This document shows positions 23,771 to 37,988 of a DNA stretch of 64,000 nt, piece after piece. Position 1 is the stretch's first letter; each line of letters opens with the position of its first letter. Position numbers and translations under genes: made by a program. A model generated the notes under the pieces. The model saw only the letters and a list, made by a program, of their open reading frames with translations, was not told where the DNA came from and made no database searches. The stretch lies in assembly GCF_040183065.1 (NCBI RefSeq), contig NC_091117.1:122098226-122162225 (forward strand), read 5' to 3'. This DNA is from Periplaneta americana. Its lineage: Eukaryota; Arthropoda; Insecta; Blattodea; Blattidae.

Positions 23771-24369
23771 ATTTTTTTTTTATTTTAGTGTAAGTTATAT
23801 CTACTAAAACTTTGTTTTCATTTTAATGTTAAATATTGTTTCTGGATGAACAGTAAGTGTATGTTCATAAAGCGTTTATTGTTTCATTTGTAAATCATCT
23901 CGCGACCCACCTCAGCTCTTTAGACGACCCCCAGTTTGAAAACCACTTGTCTAAACTGACAGGCTTTTCATAGTACTACCATTCGTAAACATCGCATCAA
24001 AATATTTGCACGTATATCCCTCCCACCTTGTATAATATCAAGATAAACTAAGAATTACGGCATGAGAAATGCGACTGCAGAGACCATTGGTAGGCTGTGC
24101 ATGGTCTGATTGATCGCACTACTCAACAAATTTGAAATTTTTTTTTCATAATATCAATAAAATAGGCCGATTTTGATTAATCTGCATGCGCTGAACACGA
24201 AAATGTCAGTGAAAAGTTTGTAACACGTCAAGATTTGTGTTATAGATATTTACTTGATACGTTGAAAAAAATTAGGTTTTTTGCTCTATTAAAATTACTT
24301 TGTTCTCATTTTTTTGTATGAAAATTTCCAAGAGCAGCTTAGATATGATGAAACCGATACATTAATAAC

Positions 24370-27221
24370 TAGACATCGGATTTTTAGGCACTAAAAATTG
24401 CAGTTTTAGGCGCCTAAAATAAGCTCAAAATTTGTAAAATTAGGCTCTATTTTAATGAAAATAGGCATTTTAGGCACATCAAGGTATCATACTTATTTCT
24501 TTCACTGAAATTTTTAGTTATACACTAAAATACGCACAAAAAGTATGTTTAAACATTAAAAAAGAATACTATATTATATTTATAAACAGAGCTGCACAAA
24601 TTTAATATATTGAAACTAATGAAATAATGATTATTGATATCAAGATTACTCATTTTAAGTTATTGAAATTCAGTTCCATGCTCAGACTTTATTATAATTA
24701 TCTGCACAGTACACTACCAGAATTTTTTCTAAATTCTCCACAGTTAACCTTTGCCTTTTGTCACTGAGAATCATTTTGAAAGCAGAAAAACTTCTTTCAA
24801 CCGAAACTTATGTGAGAGGCGCAAATTTTAAATTAGGTACAATAGAAACATCAATACTTACTGGAACATTTACACTTTCCCCCGATATCACTCTTGATAC
24901 TTTTTCCAACAATGAAAATCCTACATTCTTATTTAATACGTTGTCCCACTTATTTTTAACTTTTTTCCCAGTTTCGCCCAAAGCAGAATGCATGTTCACT
25001 TGAGCTTCCTTTACTATTGCTATTTGGCTACAAAGAGATTGTTTTTCACGTTCTAATTGTTCAATGCTTGCAGGTATGAAAGAAAAGTTTCATGTTATGT
25101 AGGCAATATCGTTTTTCACTCGTGAGTCATTCAGACAATCTTTCACTGCTTTCACACACGCTGCACTATCAGTTTCAGGTAATTTATCAATAACTGTGAC
25201 CACTTCTTTAAAATACTTAGAATAATACACCACTGACTGAATCCAGGTTCCCCATCGTGTAACAACCGGCTGAGGTGGGAGTGGGATATCTGGAAAGTTC
25301 TCTCTGAATACTGAAATCCTGGATGGGGCTTTACAAAAACATTTTTTTGTGTTAGAAATAAACGAATTGACAAGAGGAAATTCATTCCGGATTGTTTCAG
25401 AAACCCTGTGAAGGCCATGTGCTAGACAGGTTACATGTGTGAGGTTAGGATAAAATGTTTTAAGAAGTGGAGCTGCAGCAACCATGTATGAGGCAGCATC
25501 AGTACCAAAACAACAGAACTTTAGAATCGTCTATATTACCTGAGTATAAAGACTGTAGGCCTTTATTTACAAAATAAGCAATGGCTTGGCTATTCACTTT
25601 CGAAAGTTCCTTAACACATACGAGATGAGGAATCGAAGGTCCATCAGGACTAAGTTTTCCTACTACCATATTTGCTATATACCTATTCATAGGATCTGAG
25701 GTTTCATCCACAGAGACCCATATGTAAGAATCACCTATATCCTCCCGAATGGAAGCTGAAGTTTCATTGTATATTCTGTCTAAGTAATTTTTTCTTAGGG
25801 TCGACTCAGATGGGATATTTTGTTTGCAGTATTTTTGTAAAAACTGTCTTAAAACCGGATTTTCAATTGCATTCCAGGGAATGTTAGCAGCAACAAACGC
25901 TCTGGTTAAATCAGCAAAGAAATTGCTGCTGAGATTGGATGAAGTAGGCTGTGTTAGTAAAGTTTGTTGCAGTTGATTTTTCTGCTGAGCTTTAGCCTTA
26001 TGAGCCGCTCCTTGCACATGCTGCTTTAGGTGGCACTTCTTTTCTTGCGAAATCTAAAAATGTAAAGTAAACTGAATTAAAATAAAATCCTAATTGCTGT
26101 ATTGCCGTATTTCTATCACAAAGTTAGTGGGTTCGAACAATCAAAATTTTAATGACCTGCAAATACTTTAACTATCGGAATTTAAAAGGTTAAAGTGTAG
26201 TGGTCTTAAAAAGAATTATACCTCAGGATAGCTCAGTCAATGTATAAATATTATAGGCCTACTCATTAAAATTAATAGAATTTATATATTTCAACTATTG
26301 TTACATACCTGTTTGCTACAAATCTTGCAGAATATTATTTTTCCATCATAAGTGAATTCTGAATATTCTGTTAGCCATTGCCGGATCAATGTAGATTTTG
26401 CACTTATATTTTTCGGCATTATCGCGTTAAACTTCACAGGAAAACGTCCTACCGCTCAAAACTTCTCAACACAAATAAGGTGAGGGAAAGAGCAACTGTT
26501 AACGAGCATTCAAATGAACCGTTGTTATTGAGATTCAATTGGACAAAAATACAAAGTTCCACTTATTGTTGCATTTCCTGGTAGTGTTAACACTAGGAGG
26601 GCCATTCTTTTAAATATTTTGTAACGGTTTACCCTATTAAATTCGCAGTTTTACGACTTTTCATAAATATTTCAAAAACACTCTTTCTCCAAAAATTGTG
26701 ATTTTATGACACTCTGAAGGGCAGTACAACTAATCGATTTCAGGCCAAAAACAGTCATTTTTATAGTATAGTATATCTCTGAATCGGTAGCAGCACATGT
26801 TGTGATTGTTGCCTGCTTCAAAACTAAGATTGGTTCTTTGTCGGCATTTATGCCTCCAAACATGTTAAATTCGGTGAAATCTATTGCGAGTGTCGTGAGA
26901 TTCAAAACATTTTGTTTCCTTTATCAATGGTTTCATGGCCAGTGTGAAGCAAACTTTCCACTTTTTAAATGCCTTAAATTTCGCAGTGAATGCATGTATA
27001 AATTATAAAAAGTAAGAGTAAAATGCGAAACTTTACAGTGAATTAGGCATTTTTAGGCGAATATTAACAAATTAGGCTCTAATAACCGTTTTAGGGCATT
27101 TTAGGGCACTATAAAACTCTTTGAATACCTTTCAATTTCCATGAAACACAAATATTAATAATTATTTTTACTTTTCTCCGAAAGAAACAAAATAGGCATT
27201 TGACCTAGAATCCGATGTCTG
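24370..27221 (-). mobile_element. Decayed autonomous-type hAT element
   Basis: The ends TAGACATCGGATT and AATCCGATGTCTG are inverted. Subterminal TTAGGC / TTTTAGGC motifs cluster at both ends (24384-24480 and 27045-27110), probably transposase-binding repeats. The 8-bp flanks (TTAATAAC and GTGATTAT) do not match, so the target duplication has decayed or one end is rearranged. It contains a two-exon transposase gene on the - strand. Confidence 0.7.
24682..26419 (-). pseudogene. hAT transposase with BED zinc finger, two exons, inactivated
   Basis: Exon 1 is 26419-26309: ATG, 37 codons, ending FCKICSKQ then GTATGT. Exon 2 starts at 26053 after TTTTTAG and continues ISQEKKCHLKQH...GAAH. The split therefore falls inside the C-x2-C...H...H BED finger. 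Downstream are WVSVDET (first catalytic Asp), a frameshift by one T at about 25512 just before the second catalytic region (GTDAASYM), [19 protein letters not shown], and the C-terminal dimerisation motif SVERSFSAFK at about 24790. Inactivating changes are that frameshift, TGA near 25090 and TAA near 24805. Homologous to the transposase at 32505 but clearly older. Confidence 0.85.
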
Positions 27222-27735
27222 GTGATTATATACGCATATCCAGTGGCGGCCGAAGGCCATTCTGTCAAGTGGGGCACAACCTTAATGATGAACCCTGAAA
27301 ATTAAAAACATATAAAACCAATTTATGTGCACTAACCTTTCTAATTCTTGTAGATGGGCTCCATGTTTCGATTCTTTCTGCGAGAAAAACCTCTATAACT
27401 CTATTGTTGAAGTTCGGAATAGAATGTAGCATCTTTCTCTCAATTGAGAGCACTGCTACGCCCAGAGGAAAGTTAAATGGAATTCTAAGCGTAATTCACA
27501 GAAATGCGCTGATTCTCACTCGTTCGCACTCACAGATCACGCAACTGCCTGCAGGAGGCAATATAATATTACAAATTGTTATTTTTCCACATTGCTGGGG
27601 ACGGTTTCGTATGTATACTGTTGTGAGTGCTGAATATGCATGGATAATAGCCTATTTACCTCTGATTGAGGTTCAGGTCGACATGTATATCTATTATCAG
27701 GCAGTACATCTCACTTGATGGTATCAGAGGAAGAA

Positions 27736-27833
27736 CAATTCATTGAATACCTCCGGAATAAGGGTATAAGTACATAGGGAAACAATGCAATATATACCCT
27801 TATTCAGAAGGGTACAGTATTCAATTGTTTATA
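27736..27833. repeat. Short hairpin / inverted repeat
   Basis: CATTGAATACCTCCGGAATA AGGGTATA pairs with TATACCCTTATTCAGAAGGG TACAGTATTCAATTG around a 20-nt loop. Probably a tiny MITE. Confidence 0.5.
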
Positions 27834-27879
27834 TGCTGATTAGTAGAATATGTAGCTAATCGGCGATGTATTTATTGGA

Positions 27880-28006
27880 GGGGGAAAGGAACTGACCACC
27901 CTACCCCATTATCTCCTGGCCTAGTTGCCTCATGAGTGATACCTTATTGGTGTTACCAATGAGGTTCAAACCTGTCTTCGGACAGTTGAATAAATAAAAA
28001 TTAGCC

Positions 28007-28062
<56 letters not shown>
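27880..28062 (+). mobile_element. Retroposon 3' segment with (AAT)n tail
   Basis: A compact block (ACTGACCACCCTACCCCATT ... CTTCGGACAGTTGAATAAAT) runs directly into about 18 AAT units (28009-28062). A unique body followed by a simple-repeat tail is the layout of a SINE-like retroposon end. I cannot place its 5' border. Confidence 0.4.
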
Positions 28063-28064
<2 letters not shown>

Positions 28065-28751
28065 CAGGAAATAATCGTAGTAGAAAGAGAATTTGTCCAT
28101 AAAGCTGAATGGAAACGTGAAAAATCAACATTAACAAAGCAATCTGGTCAACCCTATATTAGTTCTTCGGAGAAACGTGAAAGGTAAATCGTTTTATGTT
28201 ATTTTGGAGTGTTGTTCATGAAGATGTTATAGTAAATATCTTGAGAATACTTGTTTTAGAATTGTAATATTGCTACTGAGTTTTTTGTTTATGTTTACAT
28301 GAATGTTCTACGGAAGGGCACTATTATACACAGTGATTTAAATGTTCTCGCTTTGTGTTTTATTATTTATAATGTGTTACAGAAAATCTGAGAATACTTG
28401 TTTTAGATCTATAATATTGCTAATGAGTTCTGTGTTTATTATTTGTTACTCCTAATATTAAAGTTACAACAATGTAAAGTTTTGAAGAGTTTTTCTCAAA
28501 ACACCATTATTGTAGACTGTCCTTCTTCCATCCACCGCCTTAATTGCGCCTCCTAACGAGGTTGAATCACATGTGCACCTGTAATTTTTTATCAGTTTGC
28601 AAAAATACATCTAATGAAGCTTAGATTTTAAGTTACATACTTTTTATTTATTACACATTTTACCATTTTTAACTACATATTTTGCCATTTTTAGCTATAT
28701 TTTCTTATTTTCATGTTACATAAAATCCGAGTTCTATTCACAGTCTAACCC

Positions 28752-29935
28752 AGTGATGTCAAAGCAAGCGCATTTTTCTGACCTAGACCGCGGACAGCAA
28801 GCGCTAAGTATGGAAAGAGGAAGGGTTGTGTATATGAATAAGCAACCTGTTGGATTAAGAAAACAGTGGTGCACAAACTTCAAACGGAACGTGAAATTTT
28901 ATGTCGTTATTTTTATATGGCTTCTTTCTGTTTAATATTATCTACATTGTCTGTAAAACAAAAGTACTAACACTGATTTCTTAATATTGCACTTGTGTTT
29001 TAAATCTTAATAACATAATAGAGAGTTACGAAGGAATATTCACTTAAATTCCATAGTAGTATAATATTATACTGTATTAAGTGGATCAGACACATCATTC
29101 ATAGAGAAAGTGATATTCCAAAGAAAGAGATTGAGTATGACATGATAAGTTGGAATTTATATTGATGGTATCTTTAGCTTTAAAAAAGTAATCAATAAAC
29201 TAATGAAAACAATATTACAGTACAAAGCAAAGTTACCTAGGTAGGCCTACTGTATCTGTTTTAAGTGTATTAATATTACATAACAAAACTCTTATCGCAT
29301 TACGCTTTTAAGGTGATATTTGTGAGCAACTTCCCATCATCAGAATATTAAATTATTTTCTCGAAATCTGCTGAAGCTATAGCGCTGACATTTTTACAAC
29401 ACATGGGCACGTATCTTTTGCTTATGATGTAACAATAGTTGCTTTGTTAATTCATTTCCTTACAAACAATTTCCATGCGAATTTTTTTTTTCAAAATTTT
29501 CAATACACCATCTTCTGTAATATGTATATACGGTATATTAGATTTACGAAAACATTCTGTAAGGCTACTAAATAAATAGGCCTATACCTGAAAATTTCAC
29601 TTTTCCATACGAAAAGTTGAAAAAATATTTCTTTTGAATAAAAAAATCAAACTTGTGAGAAATGAGCATTAAAATTAAAACTTACATTCTTAAAATGCAC
29701 TTATACTTCTCAAGCAAATCTACAAATTAACATGGATACAGTTTTAATAAGTTATCTTCCCTTTATCTATTGAATCAGTGCTGGCCATCTCTGAATATAG
29801 CTCGACCACGCGGCATATACCACCCCTTTCGTCTGTCTCTTTCCTTTCCGCTGTAAAGCGCTCAGGATCTCCTGGGCTCTAAAGCGCGCACTTGCTCCTA
29901 TGGGCATCTATTGACTGTATAGTTAGGCTACATGA
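28752..29935. mobile_element. Non-autonomous hAT-like family, copy A
   Basis: Starts CAGTGATGTCAAAGCAAGCGC and ends near GGGCATCTATTGACTG. Collinear with copies at 30781 and 60543 over about 1.2 kb, including GTGCACAAACTTCAAACGGA and the GCTCGACCACGCGGCATATA end block. No transposase. No exact 8-bp flank was found for this copy. Confidence 0.7.
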
Positions 29936-30217
29936 AAAATTAGAATATTTTGTCAGCAGTCTCCAATATGGAAATTACTGTGAGAAAAAATCTATAATTT
30001 TGCGAACAACGAATCTTGAGAATGTTCATTTTTCAAACTAAAATTAATAAAAGATTAATTAAGAAATCGCATGGCATAACTGGACTTAAATAATCTAAGT
30101 TTTATGAGTATTGGACATGAAATTTTGGCGGAGATTGATTTTAAAAACACAATTTACTATTTTGCCTCCTCAAAGTGTGAGAAGTTCCTCTCTATAGATT
30201 AGTATTTAATGAAAGAC

Positions 30218-30642
30218 CAGGGTGCGAATTAACGGGGAGGATGGGGGAACTTCCCCCCCCCCTGTTGGAAAGTTATCCCCCTCTCATAAATTAATATTAG
30301 CATCCCTGCTGGGTTTAACTTCTATCCCCCCTCACAAAATATAATTGTTTTAATACGAGTCTATGTATTTTATGAAGTATAAAGTAAGCAAAGAAAATAA
30401 TAATATTGATGTATCATCATCATCGGCAAGCTAACAACAATCAACTTAGGAATTACACATCTTTCTTAAGCCTGCTCATGGATATAATTTTATTATTATT
30501 ATTATGATCAAGATAAAAGGCAAGCAACTCAGTGCGACCAAGCTGTGAGCCGTATCGAATGAGGATAATAATTATTTTATGTACAGCATTCTCTATCTAG
30601 GATTCTGCCCCCCTCTCATCACAAATCTTAATTCGCACCCTG
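30218..30642. mobile_element. Short non-autonomous hAT-like element
   Basis: CAGGGTGCGAATTAACGGGG at the left and TCTTAATTCGCACCCTG at the right form TIRs. The 8-bp flanks TGAAAGAC and TGGAAGAG agree at six of eight positions, consistent with an aged target duplication. The interior includes C-runs and a (TTA)n patch; non-coding. Confidence 0.65.
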
Positions 30643-31182
30643 TGGAAGAGTGTTAATGAATGCGTAACTTGAGTTACGTTTGCCCCTGTGTTCAACATCA
30701 ATCTACAGTTTTAAAATCGGAAGTGTAATAGACTCTTGACACGATCACTTACGTTCGAAAGTGGAATGTACATCGTAGGGCAGTAATGTCAAAGCAAGCG
30801 CATTATCAAGCGCTAGGTACGTATATGAATAAGCAGCCTGTTGGATTAAGAAAACAGCGGTGCACAAACTTCAAACGGAACGTGAAATTTTATGTCGATA
30901 TTTTTATAAGGCTTCTTTCTGTTTGATATTATCATTGTCTGTAAAACAAAAGTACTAACACCAATTTCTTAATATTGCAGTTGTGTTTTAAACGTTAATA
31001 ACATAATGAAAATCATAATAAAATTAAGAAGCAATATTTACATAAATTCCATAGTAGTACAAGTATACTAATACTGTACTAAATGAATGAAACACTAGTA
31101 GTACAAGTATACTGTACTAAATGAATGAAACACATCATTCATAAACAAATTTATATCCCAAAAAAAGAAACTGAGTATGATA

Positions 31183-31476
31183 TGAGCCCTTCAGAGCAGA
31201 AGTGGTGTAAGTCAATTTTGACTTACACCACTTTTGCTCTGAACGGCTCAAATAAATAATATACAAAATACAATTCCTACTTTCTTTTTGTTTTGTTTTT
31301 TCTCTCTCTCTCAATCTCTCTGTTCTTCGTAAATACATTTACAGGCAAAATATATATTCATGTCATTTAAATTTGTATAATAACGACTGAATCATTAGCC
31401 TAGTTTATATGAGCCATTCAGAGCAAAAGTGGTGTAAGTCAAAATTGATTTACATCACTTCTTCTCTGAACGGCTC
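31183..31476. mobile_element. Foldback MITE with a hairpin at each end
   Basis: Inserted in copy B relative to copies A and C. Each end is itself a palindrome of about 70 bp (31183-31252 and 31408-31476) built from TCAGAGCA(G/A)AAGTGGTGTA and its inverse, and the outer ends are TGAGCC / GGCTCA. The sequence TATGATA flanks both sides. Non-coding. Confidence 0.7.
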
Positions 31477-32030
31477 ATATGATAAGTTGGAATTGATATT
31501 GATGATAACTTTAGCCCTATAAAAGTAATCAATAAACTAATCAAAGCAGTATTATAGTATAAAGCAAAGTTATCTAGGTACTGTATATTTTTTAACTGTA
31601 ACTAATATTACATAGCAAATCTCTTATCGCATTATGATTTTAAGGTGATATTGGTACGCAGCTTCCTATCATCAGAATATTAAATTATTTTCTTGAATTC
31701 TGCTGAAGCTATAGAGCTGACGTTTTATCAACATATGGGCACATATCTTTTCTTTATAATATAACAGTAGTTGCTTTGTTAATTCATTTCCTTACAAACA
31801 TTTTCCATGCGAATATTTTCAAAATTTTCAGTACACTAACTTCAGTAATACATATTTACGATATATTAGATTTACGAAAACATTGTTTCAGTACCTGTAA
31901 GGCTACTAAATAAACATATCTGAAAATTTCACTTTCTGTAAAAAAAAGTTGAGAAAATATTCCTTTTGAATAAAAAAGCAGACTTCTGAAAAATCAGCAT
32001 TAAAATTAAAACTTAGGCCTACGTGATAAC

Positions 32031-34228
<2,198 letters not shown>

Positions 34229-34402
34229 GTGATAACAGAATCAAAATTAATCGTTACGTAAAACTTACATTCTTATAATGCACTTACACTTCTCAGACAA
34301 ACCTGAAAGTTAACATGGATACAGTTTAGCTAAGTTCTCTTCCCTTTATCCATTGAATCAGTGCTGGCCATCCCTGTATATAACTCGAACAAGCGGCATA
34401 TA

Positions 34403-34672
34403 CACCGGGGTACAGAGCATCTAGAAGTTTGGAGACCATTACTTTTAATCGCTTCGACCACCCTCTCCTCCCGCATTAACAGGGACGGTACCATTCAATT
34501 GGAAAACATTATCTGAACGGAAGTTATTGTATTGTGAGAGGGCAGCTGGATCAGTGAAAGAAAGTGAGCAACGTTTTCAGTTAGTAGTTCAACGAACAAT
34601 TCTGCTGTATGCGGGCTCTTCTGCAGTGACGTCACTGAAGCTTCTAGATGCTCTGTCCTCGGTGTACAGGTT
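34403..34672. mobile_element. MITE with about 30-bp inverted ends
   Basis: Left TACACCGGGGTACAGAGCAT CTAGAAG, right inverse CTTCTAGATGCTCTGTCCTC GGTGTA. The interior (about 210 bp) is non-coding, although short ORFs cross it. Marks the broken right end of copy B. Confidence 0.65.
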
Positions 34673-35032
34673 TTTATCACTCTACAACAGCTGTGGCCAA
34701 ATGAAGCACAAGTACTCGTCGAACTGGGGTTCGAGTCTTCGAAACCACACCCCCACGCATTGATTGACATGTTTACCGTACTCAATGGTGTGTGCCCAGT
34801 AGCGTCTTTTAGGAGGACAGAAAAGTTTAACAGTGGAAACATAACATTTTGACATATTAAATTATTCTTAATATAGACCTATGTCACATCATCCCATCAA
34901 CGAATATTATACATTTGTGTTTTTTGAAATAATGGAAAATAAACTAGACATAAAAGGAAAAAACAAACAAATATATTTTTCCGTAAGGCTTTAAGTTTCC
35001 GCAGTCTCCCATGAAATCGCTTAGCTTTCCTG
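34673..35032. other. No identified feature
   Basis: Sequence between a MITE and a hAT-type element. Nothing recognisable. Confidence 0.4.
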
Positions 35033-35040
35033 GATAATAG

Positions 35041-36177
35041 CAGTGGCTGTTCCTCGGGGGAGGAAAGGGAGGAACGTCCTCCTCACATTTTTTTCTTTTG
35101 AAAGTAAATACCAAATAAAATATGTGCCTTAAAAATCGAGGAAGATTCGATAATTTTTAAGTTCTCAGCTGTAAGAAAACCTCGGTTGATCGAGTTTTAA
35201 ACGACGCGCGCTCATGTGCTACTGGAAAACTGTGAGAAAGATGCGAGATTGTTTGTGTGGAGGAAAGTCAATCCATTCCTCCTTTACTGCAGTTAACACA
35301 CATAGACAACAGCGCACTAACGGCCAGAGAAAGAAGCAGACTTTTAAAGCAAGTAAATGAACGGATAGGGAGGAGATCCTCCTCCGAATCAGCGCATGGG
35401 CGGGAAATAGAAACCGACTAGTCATGCAGCAAGCTCGCTACCGCTGCCATCTAACGATTTTGCATTCAACCAGACTATAACACATCTAGGAGGAGGCACA
35501 ATAAAAACAGTTTTAACACAAAGCCATGAAAGATACCATATATATCATTGCACTTTATATAGGCTTGGTTTGAAACTTTCAAGGATATATGAAAGTTAAA
35601 GTTGGGTTTATATAAAACAAAGAGGAAGTAGTTAGTTCTACGTTAGTATCGCAGGTCTTTTGGCCCCTGAAATTCACTTCCATTCATTGTCTACTAGACA
35701 GGGCAACAGCAACAAGACCTGACATTCTTCAAAAGCATGTGATACGGAACTTGTAAAATGTACATGTGGCAACACAGACCACGTGGATGGGTCCAGTGTT
35801 CTCGCTTTCCTCAGATTATTTCCCATTTCCGTAAAACGGTTCCGATTACGTGTTAGTAGCTATAGTCTCTTCCAACACGTGTAATGCTGTAGTGTGCGCG
35901 AGAAATGCTGCGAGGTTGTGAATTTCTTTCTAATTGTTAATTTGTGCAATTATTCAACAATGAATGGAAGTGAAAACATGATATATTTTGTAAAATTTAG
36001 TAAACTCAGTTTACAAGAACAGATTATTGCTATACAGAAGGGAAGGCCAACCCCAACACTACCTGGTCTTAAATGTATGCATGTAGGCTAATTTGTAGCA
36101 TGTTTCATTCAAGAAGGTATCATTTCGTGCTGTTAACTTCTTTCCTCCTCTTAAGAAATATGCAGGAGCCGCCACTG
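35041..36177. mobile_element. Non-autonomous hAT element with exact 8-bp target duplication
   Basis: Left CAGTGGCTGTTCCTC and right AGGAGCCGCCACTG are inverted. GATAATAG occurs at 35033-35040 and 36178-36185. The 1137-bp interior has no transposase; GA-rich patches GGGGGAGGAAAGGGAGGAA follow the left end. A very similar TIR start (CAGTGGCGGCC) is seen alone at 27241. Confidence 0.85.
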
Positions 36178-36325
36178 GATAATAGATAGGCCTATTGTTT
36201 TTTGTTTGCGAAATCTCCTTAGAAAGAGACAATGTTTGTTATGTTTGATTAGATTTCCAAAGAGAAATCCGTCTACAAAAGGACACTTTTGTTAAAAGTG
36301 TACTAATTTTGTTGGCTTGTATATA

Positions 36326-36511
36326 AATGTTAAATTTTATGTTTTATTTAACGACGCTCTCAATTGCAGAGGTTATATCAGCGTCGCCGGATGTGCCGGA
36401 ATTTTGTTCCGCAGATGTTCTTTTACATGCTAGTAAATCTACTGACATGAGCCTGTCGCATTTAAGCACACTTAAATGCCAGCGCTATACCAACTCGCCA
36501 ACCAGGTCGAC
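36326..36511 (-). mobile_element. Second SINE family, minus orientation, internally deleted
   Basis: Reverse complement of the SINE at 61742-61964. Exact 11-bp duplication GCTTGTATATA at 36315-36325 and 36512-36522. About 50 bp around the B-box is missing: the body (ending TAAATGCC on the + strand) joins straight to AGCGCTATACCAACTCGCC, the A-box side. Confidence 0.85.
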
Positions 36512-36789
36512 GCTTGTATATATACCGGGTGTTTCAACATCCCGTATCAGGCTTTTTTTTTTCGAAAACTATATGGTACTGGTTGTTCATAAAACAATTT
36601 TGATGACCAAAGCCTATGTAAAGAATCGATTGGTGGCAGTGCCATTTCCCTAACAAACCGGAAGTAGGGGTACCTGTGGTCAACTTTAAAATTTCAAATT
36701 GGAACATATGCCATTGAAAGTGCCATTGGAAATTACTTTTAAAAAGAATCAGCTTTTACTGAAATTTTTTCTAACTGTAAATTGTAAAT

Positions 36790-36995
36790 TAATGTACCCA
36801 AATCTACATAGTTTCGCTATGCAAATTGCATCAATGTTTGTCTCCACTACAAATGCGAACAGTTCCCCCCCCCCCCCCGCAGATGAAGCTGGCTAGATCA
36901 AGATCGATATCCAGACTTACAGATGAGAATTTGAAGGATCAGCTCACAGTAATTACAGTGAATGATATTATTCCCGATTTCAGACAACTACACTT
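36790..36995 (+). pseudogene. GTF2IRD2-like hAT transposase C-terminal fragment
   Basis: The frames give PNLHSFAMQIASMFVST and, shifted across a C-run, MKLARSRSISRLTDENLKDQ, then NDIIPDF. This is the hAT C-terminal region (FxSxMKxxKSxxRSxLTDExL). The poly-C tract at 36867-36877 probably made the frameshift. No TIRs recognised. Confidence 0.55.
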
Positions 36996-37140
36996 GCGGG
37001 ATGAGTTATTTGATAAATTTAATGGATTTGTTTTCTATTTCCTAATATCATACTATTTTGAATTTGTTCCATATATTGTAATATACATTTTGAAATTTAT
37101 AGTTTAAAATGTGTAGGCCTATATCACTTAGTGTACAATA

Positions 37141-37655
37141 TTTTATGCTCGACCAAGCCAAAATGTAGTAATTATACACCTGGTAGCGGTTCTTTAATGC
37201 ATGTCATTAAAGTACACCTACTCATTAAAGTACAGGTGTTCAGCCAATGACAAGTCAGCTTTGTACCGTTATAAAACCGCAAGTATCGATTATTCTCGGA
37301 TATGCAATCGAAAGAGAATTAGCGAAAAGTCACGGAGGCTGGAAATCCAATACTGTCGCAGAAGGTTATGTTCTGTTACTATAATAATTAGCGTTAATTG
37401 TAAATAATATTCAAATAAATTCAATTTGTCATCTCGTTTTTCAATGTCGAATTCAATAATCAAGGTTATATCAAGTTTAACGGGATTACATCAAGGTCAA
37501 TGACATTATTATTCCTCGGAAAAAATCAATACTTTCGCGTCTGCGCACATCTCACAATTCACGACCTAGAACAAGGTCACTTCCGATCTTGTCAGATATA
37601 AATAAAATGTATACATCTGAATAATTTCAAGTTAGAAATATGGTCGAGCATAAAA
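37141..37655. mobile_element. 515-bp element with 15-bp perfect inverted ends
   Basis: TTTTATGCTCGACCA at 37141-37155 and its exact inverse at 37641-37655. The interior includes TATAAAACCG near 37270 but no ORF. Its right end lies inside the 474-bp repeat that flanks the LINE, so it was present before the LINE inserted. Confidence 0.55.
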
Positions 37656-37988
37656 AGTCGTATGAAACTTGCCTATAATGGTAATTAAGACGCTCGTATG
37701 AATATTATTACAGTACGCCGAATATAGATTTGAATGAATACAGTGATTATTTAATTTACAGTGTTGCATTGTACACTCTTCGACACAAAAATTACCTATG
37801 TCCTGTAGCGTGATTGAGTCCACTTCGGACAGCGCCCGGTTCAAACGACTAGAGAAAGGATGTTTATTTTGCATCTAATTTACCCCTTGCAGATATATTT
37901 GTTCTTTATTATTTATAATACTTGATGTATAAAAGGATATAAAGAACAACAAACAAATCAAAGGAAAAACAGAGCGGAGTCTTCCACT
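37515..37988. repeat. 474-bp direct repeat, left copy (putative LINE target-site duplication)
   Basis: Runs from CTCGGAAAAAATCAATAC to GAGCGGAGTCTTCCACT and recurs in the same orientation at 45503-45976. It ends exactly where the T-run (poly(A) tail of the minus-strand LINE) begins. The 80-codon minus ORF inside is identical in both copies, and I saw no base differences by eye. Confidence 0.93.

Larger units (their letters stand above)
21068..24030. mobile_element. TIR element containing nested Harbinger and SINE
   Basis: Ends CAGGGTGGGAAGGTATACGT and ACGTATATCCCTCCCACCTTG are inverted copies that extend into AAATATTT. Target duplication is unclear: TATA-like sequence occurs on both sides, but no matching 8-mer. 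A Harbinger relic (21325-22689) is inserted near the left end. The right half carries a hAT-type transposase relic (23150-23770), so this is probably a decayed hAT. Confidence 0.6.

Noticed and set aside
24384..27110. TTAGGC motifs as telomere-like repeats
   Set aside because: They are scattered, in both ends of a hAT element and not tandem, so they fit subterminal transposon repeats better.
27241..27260. Isolated hAT-like end CAGTGGCGGCC
   Set aside because: Resembles the TIR of the element at 35041, but I found no matching right end or 8-bp duplication nearby, so no element is called.
36520..36700. Mariner-like start ACCGGGTGTTTCAA
   Set aside because: Only a one-sided similarity to common insect TIRs. 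No inverted partner was found.
37632..37874. 80-codon ORF present twice (also 45620-45862)
   Set aside because: Duplicated only because it lies within the 474-bp repeat. No motif, and no independent sign of coding.
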